A DNA stretch of 64,000 bases from Antedon mediterranea. Its lineage: Eukaryota; Echinodermata; Crinoidea; Comatulida; Antedonidae. The position numbers and the translations under genes are program-made. Below, piece by piece: positions 25,801 to 37,800 of the stretch. The first letter of the stretch is position 1. Each line of letters starts with the position of its first letter. The DNA is taken from assembly GCF_964355755.1 (NCBI RefSeq), contig NC_092679.1, positions 4,772,001 to 4,836,000 of the forward strand, given 5' to 3'. The notes beneath the pieces were generated by a model, which worked only from the letters and a program-made list of their open reading frames with translations, had not been told where the DNA came from and ran no database searches.

Positions 25801-28800
25801 TGTGGCGTCACCTTCATCATCGTCGAGTCTGCAGTGTGCTCAAATATTTCCAAATCATCAAGGTCGGCATCAACATCGGAAATATCTTTAGAAAAAAAAG
25901 GATGGTTATTAACAATATGATCACATAATTGGTAACATAATTAGTTTCTGCTAGATTTGATCACTACGCACATTATTAAAAGGAATTGCTAAGTATCAAT
26001 AGTAAAACAAACTGCTAAGTATCAATAGTAAAACGAACTGCTAAGTATCAATAGTAAAAGAAACTGCTAAGTACCAGTAGTAAAAGAAACTGCTAAAGTA
26101 CCAATAGTAATATAAACTGCTAAAGTATCAATAGTAAAATGAACTGTAAAGTATCACTAGTAAAATAAATTGCTAAAGTACCAATAGTAAAAGGAACTGC
26201 ACAAGTACCAATAGTAAAAGAAACTGCTAAAGTATCAATAGTAAAAGAAACTGCTAAAGTACTAATAGTAAAGAGATGGAACTCTTACCTAGTTCATCTA
26301 GCGTTTGGGTAACTGGAAGATACCCTTCAGGTGATGAATTACATACAACAGGTGACACAACCTCAGCAACTTTGTAACATATCAACAGCAACATGTTGAT
26401 AATCTGTTTGAACTTCGCGGTGACGATTTTGTCCAATTCACTGAAGTAGAATAAAATACACATAAACAATAATTATTCATAACTTACTATTAAATAGTAT
26501 AGGATATACAAAACAAGAAGAATGGAGTAAAAGAATTAAACGAAGAAGATTAAAATGGTATTGACACATAATTACCGGATGATACACCATTAAACAAACA
26601 ATGAAGGAACTAAAAAGAAAGTAAAAAGACCACCAGGAGGACCAAAAGATAGATAAACAAAGTCAAAAAAAGATTTAAAAGGAAAAATTTTAGACTTCAG
26701 CACAATAACAAACCATCCTGTCCAAAACAGAAAAATATGGAAACAAATCGTGGAAAGATGATGGAAAACGTTTCAAGAGTTACTATTATAAGTTTGCAGC
26801 GACAAAAAATAATGTTCTACTCTCACCTAAACTTGACATCCGCCAATAACTCTCGTATACAATGTAAAACACCATACATTGGTTTTGTTCCGGCTGCCTC
26901 TATTAAACTCCTACTTGCGACCTCGATTTGCTTCGACAACGAATCAAGCAGATCCCCCACAATGCCTTGTATGTTGTTGTGGCAACTCGCATCACATTTT
27001 ACAGCTGGTTTAAGCTGTCGGCTTATAAAGCGCAGCATGAACGATGCGGTTTCACAATTATGAGGGCGTGTACTACAAGCGAGCTCAAATGCAACTTTAT
27101 ATAACATCGTCAGCTGTTTGATATCCTATAAAAAATAAGAATAAAAAAGAATTACACAAATTATCTATTAAATAAAATGCTATATGTGTTACTTCAAAAC
27201 CTTAGAAGATTGCAGTACAACAATTAGTTCAGCTTCTTACCTGCATTCCAAGTGTCTCTTGTGATAAAGGAAGTAAGAGGTCAAAGGCCATGACCTTATC
27301 ACTTTCATAAGGGTCAGCAAAACATTGTAACAGAAGTTGAACATTACTGAGACTAAATATACTGTTAACATCATACCAAGAGCACCCTGAAAAAAATGTA
27401 ATTAATATTTGAGTTAACTAATTAACTAATACAGTAGAACCTCCATTAAGGAGACACCTTTAGGACCTAACAAATTGACCCTTGACCCTTAATAGGGATG
27501 TCCCTAGTGATTGGCTTCAGTGTTAAAATATATATTTCCTCTTGTTTGTTTCATGGGTAAGCTTCAGCACATTAAGTGTATTTAACTTTTTCTTTACAAC
27601 TAAAGGAACAGTATTCGGTAAACACCTACCAGACAAATGTTTGCATAGATTAGAGATAGCGGTAAGAGATGACACCCTGGTTGGATAACAGGAACCTGGT
27701 TGCAATCCAGCAAACAACCTCTCTACAAACCAATCCAGGAAGTCCTAATATGGAAAAAAACCAATTTGTTAAAAAACATAAATACTGAAAATGGCTGTTA
27801 TGTATGCATTCGAGTAAAGGCCCACTCGGACAGCATTGTACGATGAGGCCCGACTAACTGTTTCATCTAGAGAAAATTAAACATATTTAAAGATCTCTCG
27901 ACGATCTAAAAGCTACGGCCGACACTATTTCAAAAGAACTAGTCTTGTCCGGATTCAACTCAGACAGCACTGAAGAAACAAGACGTTTTGGCAGGCCTTG
28001 TCGTATGAGGTTGTGTGAGCTTTTAGGCATGCATAGAACAGAGTTAAGATGACTCCGAATCATAGACATGATGATGTATATCACTAGCATATTTGGGCAT
28101 ATCACTACCATATTTTGGCACATCAAACGTTTTTTTGTCAAACTAATTTGTCAAACACATTGATAGCTTAATATAACCCCGATAGATTCCAGGGGTACAC
28201 TCAGAATGCAAAGTTAGAAAAAAAAATTTATAGAAATACCTTCCCTCTGGGTTACAACAGGGCATATCAGATGTTTACTGTAATTTGTATAAGAAGCAGA
28301 CACGACTGACAGAATTTAACTCAGAAAAGAGAATGTAAACATAGCTTGTGCTCCTTTTCTTACCCTATAAGCCTGTAGTCTGTCAGCGTCCTCCAATCTG
28401 AATAGGTGGTTTTGAGCTGTAACATTCTTATGATGTTGCCTACCACTGTCTTGTAGCCTAATAAAAAGCTAAAAAAATCAATTTCAATTAGCCTTTTGCA
28501 AACAAATTAAAATGCGCATACAAGAAAAAGAAATATTTGTACTCGCTATGTTGATACCTTTTTTATTAGCATCATTAATTGTTGTCTGAATGACGGTAAG
28601 TGGCTGCTCAGGTTGAAAGGTAGAAAGAATTTGATCAAATTGAAATCGCAATCTGTCAATGTTTCTCCCGTCTTCCTTGTATCACAAATCAATGCAAATG
28701 TGTCCAGACGAACCTTAGAGAAAGGTGAAAAGAAAAGAAGTCTTGACTTGTCTTCTTTTTGTTTATATTGTAGGTTGCAAAATATGAATCGGCTTCTCAA

Positions 28801-31800
28801 ATTAGACAACCAATATATTCCGGATTACTGCATGCAATCAAATTTCTTAAGCTTGGTTCCCACTAGGACGCAACGCAAGGACATTACGTCGAATAAATCC
28901 ATCGCTTGTGATTGGTAAAATCTCTTACGTTGCGTTACGTCCTTGTGTTGCGTTGCTAGTGGGAACCACGCTTAATAGGTCAAAGTTAAAAATACCATAC
29001 ATGTTTTCATTAAATTATTGATTATTTTAATAAACAATTCACATATTGAATAAAAACAATAAAAAACCTGATTGTTCTTGTGGCATAAAGCCTGCTTGAT
29101 GGTTGTCATGTTAACAAACCCCTGCCACATTTGCTTGTTGTCACCTTTGCACTCCACTTCAATAATGTTCGAGGCCCTCACTATCTTCAAACATGTCATT
29201 AGCATACACAGCCTCATGCCTTTGTAATCTATATTTGTTGAAGCATGAGCATCCAGGGACCTAGGATTGTGAGAATCCAGGGACTTGGTACATTGAGCAT
29301 CCAGGGACTTGGAACATTGAGCATCCAGGGACTTGGAACATTGAGCATCCAGGGACATAGTACCTTGAGCATCTAGGGACCTATTATCTTGAGTATCCAG
29401 GGACCTACCATCCTTACAACTTGAAGCCTGGGTATCCAGGTGCCTTTTAGCAAGAGCATCATGGTGCCTTGATGTGCAGGTATCCCATCGATTACTCTGC
29501 AGACTTTCAATAATGTACTGCGCACTTAAAGGGTTGCACTTAATCAATTTAGGAAGCGTCACCTAAAATAAAGTATATTTTTCTTAATATTATAGTCTTT
29601 CAATTAGCTCAATCTGCTAGTCCACCATCACTAACATAATCACAGAATCTTTTTCCAACATTAATACCATTATTATTTTTCAACTACATACATTCAATCA
29701 TCAATATTCATTCTTATGACATCATCATCAATATCCTTATGACGACATCAACAATATCCTTATGGCATACCTGCATAATGTATGATTTATGTTGTATTGG
29801 AGGACATGTGTGCAAAGCATAGAGTAGGCCGTCAATCCAGGTTGAATGCCAAACATCAATGCAACTGCTATTCATTTTCTTCAAATGGTTCTTGGCCATC
29901 ACATCAACAAGATTACCAACCTAGAAAACAAACAAACACAAATTAGACAACATAATATATGAGATATGGGAAAAACTGTACAGTCCATACTTATCAATGT
30001 TAACCCAATGTTAACCCTTTGAAGACTGACTAACTGATTGGTTAATATGGTATTTTTAATAGGTTTAGGAAAAATACATTTTTATGACTGTTAATTTTTG
30101 CAATTGTTTTGTTATGTAAAATGTTTTGCCTTCCGAAAAATTTCGATTTTGTTTGTTTTGACCTAGGTTAAAGGTCTAATGCTCGAAAAGTACAATTCAG
30201 TGACCAAAAAGTCAAATCAAATTTTATGTGACAAAAAAATGTGATGTGCCCATATATGGACATATGTCATATCACTAACATATTTGGACACGTCACTACC
30301 ACTTTTTTTTTGTCAAACTAGTTTGATAGTGTAGACAGAGCTTTATACTGTAATTGAATAATATTGATTTAATGGTAAAATAATTTAACAGAGGAATAAT
30401 TAAAACAAATTTTCACTTACACATGGTGAAAGGTTTTGGTCCATTACACAACCATACAATTCCTGCGGTAGTTTTGGATTTCTTTCCAAAATAAATTCTA
30501 CACCAACATTTTCTACAAGGCAAGCCAGGAATGAGTACTTTCCCCGTACATGGCGATCGCTTAACATAATCTTTTGTAGGACTTCACATATGAATGCATC
30601 ATTATTACAGTCTAAATTTTCCCCTGTAATTATTTGTGAATAGAGAGAACAAAATATTATATTATTTATTTACATAGGTTGAGGACAGGCACAATAGCAG
30701 CTTAGAATACTCCCACTCGACTCGAATGACAGAGGAATGGGTACGAATCCTGTCAGTTAGACAAAATACTCTAACTGCCTCGTCCTTCCGATGAGACATA
30801 AAGCTGTTGGATGACCCTGCGTTCATACATCATTGAATTGCCTACTATATGCTGACGATCTGGTTATTATGTCAAAATGATAAGTTTATATTTATTATGG
30901 GTGCAAATGATCCCGATATCATCAAGCCAGTTATGAAGTATGTATGTTCGGCATTTGAAAGGCTCGACTATTCAGGTCTCCACCTGATACTGAGCGACAT
31001 TTATGCAACATACATGTTCATTGAATGCTTTTATTATTGCTGTTACTATTATATCTATGTTCATTTTTGTATATGTTAATAAATTCGAATTAATTATTGT
31101 CATACATTTTCTTTTTAAATGTACTTTTGTCTTCCTTAGATAGAAATAAACACTCACTATAAATAACCATTTTCCTGTGAAGTTTAACGATGTTGCTAAA
31201 AATAGCATTAACTTGATGCCTCATACACTGTGAAATAAAAAAGAAATATTTGTAATTAACATTGAAATACAGAGCATACAAGTATAATCCCATGTTCGAG
31301 TATAATCCCATGCTTAAGTATAATCCCATGACTAGTATTATCCCATACTCTAGTATAATCCCATGACTAAGTATAATCCCATGCTCAAGTATAATCCCAT
31401 GCTCAAGTATAATCCCATGCTCAAGTATAATCCCATGCTCAAGTATAATCCCATGCTCAAGTATAATCCCATGTTCGAGTATAATCCCATGCTTAAGTAT
31501 AATCCCATGCTTGAGTATAATCCCATGCTCAAGTATAATTCCATGACTAGTATTATCCCATGCTCAAGTATAATCCCATGTTCGAGTATAATCCCATGCT
31601 CAAGTATAATCCCATACTCGAGTATAATCTCATGACTAGTACAGTATAATCTCATACTCTAGTATAATCCCATGCTCGAGTATAATCCCATACTCGAGTA
31701 TAATCATATACTCGAGTATAATCTCATACTCTAGTATAATCCCATGCTTAAGTATAATGCCTTGCTCAAGTATAATCCCATGCTCAAGTATAATCTTATA

Positions 31801-34800
31801 CTCTAGTATAATCCTATGCTCTAGTATAATCCCATGCTTGAGTATAATCCTATACTCGAGTATAATCTCATACTCTAATATAATCTTATGCTCGAGTATA
31901 ATCCCATGCTTGAGTATAATCGCATACTCTAGTATAATCCTATACTTGAGTATAATCCCATGCTCAAATATAATCCTATATTCAAGTATAATCCCATGCT
32001 CGAGTATAATCCCATGTACTATTGTATTTGAAAAGAGGGGGTTTTCAGTGTGTTAATAGGGACTTTACGAAACAGGACGGACATCCTAAAATCATATACA
32101 GTCCACATAGTCGTTTTATTAGTTACGCACCCTTGCGTTAAGACGACGACCGGCAGTATTTCTCTCCCTCCCCCGTCTCGCAGTGTGGGGCCCTTCTGAA
32201 TAAAATGACAGAATTTCATGCTAAGCTCCGCCCACTTTTTAAAGCTCATGCATTAATTATTCATGAGCACCATCCTCGTGGCTTCCCGTCCTGTTTTGTA
32301 AAGTCCCTATTAATGGCTGTGGTGGGCCTTTCAATATCTCTTACGTCCACTGGATGGTCCCAGTTGGTCCAACAATACTCTAATAACTTCTGCCGAGTGT
32401 CTTTGTACTCTGTGTAGCCTCCGTCTGTAAGTAAACTGCCCTGTTTAGTTTCCATTGAAGTCAATGCACACGTTGTCCATAATGCAAGCGCTCTGGCTAC
32501 TGATAGCGCTGAGAAGGACTCTATCAACCTGTACAGGATAGATTTTTAATAATCATTAACAGGAGAATAAATTTCCACCTGCCTGTTAGTGGCAATGACT
32601 TGCTGTTAGTGTGGAGAATTTTAAATTAACGAAATAAATTTGATTGACGATGAATTGCTTTCCATGATGTGTTATAACAATGAGTAACATTTGTCACACA
32701 ATCTATACATCTATACTCTTCAAAGCGAGTCATTTTACTATAATTTTAAGCTCATTTTTAATCGTCACTTCAGGTCCAATTTTTTCATTTGATAGGGGAT
32801 TTAAATTGTGATTGTTCATCTTGGCTTTTTTATCTAACTACTGCCATATTTATGCATCATTTACCTTAGCTAGCCTCCATTATTCATTTTCTATGAACTT
32901 TGAACTGTGTAATACAGAAAATATTCATAACAGGAAACCGCATGAAAAAAGACCATTAGAAAGGCCAATAAAATTAGACTTAGTGTCTCTGTCTACACTA
33001 TCACACTTTATGTGATGTGCCCATATTTGTATGCGATGATGTCACTACCATATTTGGGCACACCACACCCTTTTTGTCAAGTTTGATATTTGGGCACACT
33101 ATACTTTTTTGTGAAACTAGTTTGATAGTGTAGACAGGGCTTTACAGTCTACCAGGCATTCACTTACAGACTAACAAGATTCCAAATTTGCTTAAACATC
33201 ATATCTAGAAGTGAAGCACCAACATAACTGTTGACTTCATCGTCTGTGTGATGTCTGACCAACTCTTCATTTGGTACCGTCGCCAAAACACCCTGGCAAA
33301 AAAACAACTTTGATAGTGGTGATAGAGTATCATAGTCAAGTAGTTTAGACTTCATCAAACTGGAAACTTCCTTTGGTAGTTGTTGGTCAGCAAAGAGCTG
33401 AGTGATTTGAATTATAGTCATACCTGCAGCATTTTGACAATCTGCAGAAAAAATATCTGCAAGAGAAATTGGGGGAAAAATGACAAAAAATGTTCACCCA
33501 AAAACATTAAACTTTGAGGAGTTGGGTAGTCAAGTGGTTAGGAAACTTGACTGTCATACAGAGAGACCTTGGTTCAATTTCCGACAACTCCCAGTCTACT
33601 CAGCTGTAAATGAGTACCTAGTTGAAAATACTAGAGAGTATAAGGGGGTGTGGAAAAGAACTGGTCAACCTGCCACATAACGCCGAGCTCCTAACAGCTC
33701 ATTACCCTACTGTATGTTCAGAATTGAATACGGGATCTTTACCTTTACTACATTACTGTAAGTTATGTAAAATTTTTAATTACAAATTATGTCTTTTTTA
33801 CATTTTACACTTTATAATGATTGTCTTTAGTTTAAACTTTCTTAATTTTAGAGCTTGTTATTAAGTATTACTAGTAGGTTGGACTAACAGTTACATGCAG
33901 ATTTTAAACTTTCTTAATTTTAGAGCTCCTTATTAAGTATTACTAGTAGGTTGGACTAACAGTTACATGCAGATTTTAAACTTTCTTAATTTTAGAGCTC
34001 CTTTTAAGTATTACTAGTAGGTTGGACTAACAGTTACATGCAGATTTTAAACTTTCTTAATTTTAGAGCTCCTTATTAAGTATTACTAGTAGGTTGGACT
34101 AACAGTTTCAGTTACATGCAGATTTTAAACTTTCTTAATTTTAGAGCTCCTTATTAAGTATTACTAGTAGGTTAGACACCCGGTTAGACTAACAGTTTCA
34201 TGCAGATTTTAAACTTTCTTAATTTTAGAGCTCCTTATTAAGTATTACTAGTAGGTTGGACTAACAGTTACATGCAGATTTTAAACTTTCTTAATTTTAG
34301 AGCTCCTTATTAAGTATTACTAGTAGGTTGGACTAACAGTTACATGCAGATTTCAAATTTGCAAACAAAATTTTGTATTGAACTGGCAAAAGCTTGAAAT
34401 TGAAAGATTTAATAAGTGGTATAACGGCTATGAGTGTTCACTGACTAAACCGAGGGGCCCTGGAGCTTATGAGCAGTGCCTAGAGAAAAAAACAGGCGTT
34501 AAAATATGTTGAAAAACGTTAAAAACGCACGAGGCCTCCAGGCGTTAAAGGGCCACTTGGGTTCCTAAACCAAGGGCCTCAGGCCTCTGCGTTACACCAC
34601 TTGATTCAATTCATCAGAGCTTTGAATGCAGCAAAAAATGTCAGGCTCCGCTACTAATCAATTATCTTAATTAACAACTAAATAATTACCCTCTTTCAAT
34701 ATAAGACATGCATTACTGTGAATGTTTTCAAGATGACCTCTTAATTTGTCGCTATTAACCTTTGACATCTCTTGACGTAATGCAGAGGAACATTTGTGTA

Positions 34801-37800
34801 CCAAAACTCTTGATGTTTTCATTGTTGCTAGGCAATGATGCATGCTCTCACTCTGGCTAATGGAAGTCACTTCAGTATCATTCCTATTTATAATATTCAT
34901 TCATTATTTTACATATTTGGAAAAAAAAATCCTTCAGTTTCCTGTATATTGTAAAGAGATGTTATTAAAACATGCCATAAAATACTCATTACAACCTACA
35001 ATAACAGCCTAACTTCATTATTAAAACTGGTCAATTATAGGCCTCTACTGTTATTAAAATACATCATTACAACCTACCATAGCAACCCAACTTCATTATT
35101 AAAACTGGTCAATTATAGGCCACTACTGTCATTAAAATACATCAATAAAATCCACCAGAGCAAACTTCTATTTTTAAAGACATTATTAAAACTGGTAATA
35201 GGCCACTACTGTTATTAAAATACTATTATAACTGTTATAGCAAACTATCTTAACAATTTCATTGAAAAAAAATACCTTATTCTTGTTAAGTAGAAATGAA
35301 GAGCATCTTGGACAAGCGTAAATACTGAAAAAAACAAAACCACAAACATAAAAACCATGTTCAGATAATATTAATTAAATATACTGTAAATCTTCTAATT
35401 GTAACCCTGGGTTATTATTCTTTGATTGTTTTTTAGGGTGGGTTACTATTAAAAGGGGGTTACTATTAGAGTAGTGGGTTACTATTACTAATCATAAATT
35501 AGGCACCTGGAAATAATAACCCACTCCCAACTTTTCTGGTCAGCAACTCATAGCAAAACAGTACGAATAAACACATTTGGTTGAACTCTAACTTTATTTT
35601 ATAAACTCAAAAACACTCAATCCTCCTCCATTCTCGAAATCAACATGCATTATCTCCTTATTTTCAAAATATGGCTGCATCATAATAGTGACCCCCATGG
35701 GTTAATATTAGAGTGTGGGTTAATATTAGAGTGTGGGTTACTATTAGAGTGTGGGTTACTATTAGAGTAGTGGGTTACTATTAGAGTGTGGGTTACTATT
35801 AGAGTAGTTGGTTACTATTATAGATTGACTTATAAGGTGAGTTACTATTAGAAGGGGAGTTACTATTAGAGTGTGGGTTACTATTAGAGTGTGGGTTACT
35901 ATTAGAGTAGTGGGTTACTATTATAGATTGACTTATAAGGTGAGTTACTATTAGAAGGGGAGTTACTATTAGAGTGTGGGTTACTATTAGAGCGTGGGTT
36001 ACTATTAGAGTAGTGGGTTACTATTAGAGTGTGGGTTACTATTAGAGTAGTGGGTTACTATTATAGATTGACTTATAAGGTGGGTTACTATTAGAGTGTG
36101 GGTTACTATTAGAGTGTGGGTTACTATTAGAGTGTGGGTTACTATTATAGATTGACTTATAAGGTGGGTAACTATTAGAAGGGAGTTTAGAGTGTGGGTT
36201 ACTATTATAGATTGACTTATAAGGTGGGTTACTATTAGAGTGTGGGTTACTATTAGAGTGTGGGTTACTATTAGAGTGTGGGTTACTATTAGAGTGTGGG
36301 TTACTATTAGAGTGTGGGTTACTATTAGAGTGTGGGTTACTATTAGAGTGTGGGTTACTATTAGAGTGTGGGTTACTATTAGAGTGTGGGTTACTATTAG
36401 AGTGTGGGTTACTTACTATTAGAGTGTGGGTTACTATTAGAGTGTGGGTTACTATTAGAGTGTGGGTTACTATTAGAGTGTGGGTTACTATTAGAGTGTG
36501 GGTTACTATTAGAGTGTGGGTTACTATTAGAGTGTGGGTTACTATTAGAAGATTTACGGTATGGTATATTCACTGTACACTGTATGTACAAATTCTCTAT
36601 GTGTTACCTGTTACGAATTGCATGTACAGTTCATACCACAAACAGTAGTGGTCAGATAGGTTAGTGAAAATTTTTATGTCGCCCAATGAACAGACACGAT
36701 ATCGATCAGTTATAACAAAATTTTACACCACATTTTAAACTGTGACAAAATTTGCATTTTTAATGATAGGCAAAGTTGATTTATTTACTTAAACAACCAT
36801 GAACCTGAATATACAGTAGCCTTTTATAAAACAAAATACAACTATAACAATATTTAAAACAACATTTAAAACAAGATAAAATATATGACCTACAGAGAAT
36901 ATTAATATTATATACAAAAATGAATTGAAATAAAATAAATATTACCAGGAAGAATAGCTGATTTCATAGCAGCTTCTCCATGGCTAAAGTTTTCCATCAA
37001 TGATTGTATTGTATCCACCCTGAGTCTGAGTGATGATTGGTCACATTTGTCACAGCAATCAATGTGATTGGTCAGAGAAGTTTGTAATGCACTTATAATG
37101 GATCCACACATTGTATCTGGTAGGCTTTGAAGAACACTGTAAAAACATAGGAAACTATATATAAACCAATTACATAATTGAGATTGACTACAATCTAAAT
37201 TACAAAAAGGTAAGAGGGATCCATTGTGTGATTAGAACTCAATAATGGAACAATTAATAAATTGTATAACTTGATAACAGAATACACATTCACTCACCTG
37301 ATAATGGTCCTACGCAGTATAGTACGTGCTGCTGTGTTCACATAGATATCACTGAGAATGCCTATTAACTTCTCCAAATGAGGTTTCTCAAATCCAGGAC
37401 ACACCAACTTTCTTAAACCAGACCCAAACTATTAAAGATAGAAAAAAAATTCACCAACTTTATTAGGAATTCATGAAACGATTCATTATTTAGTCTTGGG
37501 AACTTACCTGAATGAAATCAAATGCCCAACAAGGCTAGTCCTCAATAAAGAGAAACACCCCTCTAAAGATAATAGAATTGACCAAAGCCAAACAGTGATT
37601 CACCTACTTCATTAGGAATTCATAAACAACATTCACTCCCCACCTTACAAATGACATCATGTGTAATACTCATGTTTTTCTTACCTTTTTGAGGATAGAA
37701 ACTTGTTTTAAATCATTTTCTTCCAGTAAAAATGCCTTAAAAAGGTCCAAGTTGATAGAAGAATGTTCACTTTCATTGATCTCTAAAATCATTTTTAAAG

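Noticed and set aside
31350-31655. Long open frames of MLKYNP or SMGLYL repeats on both strands
   Set aside because: They are produced by an 18-bp minisatellite in a THADA intron; a period divisible by three keeps frames open.
31284-36562. Possible CRISPR-like arrays
   Set aside because: Units are contiguous 18-72-bp repeats without unique spacers, in introns of an animal gene.
36240-36664. Open frames VTIRVW, LLLECG and SNPHSN
   Set aside because: Another 18-bp array in THADA intron 4; no start context or homology.
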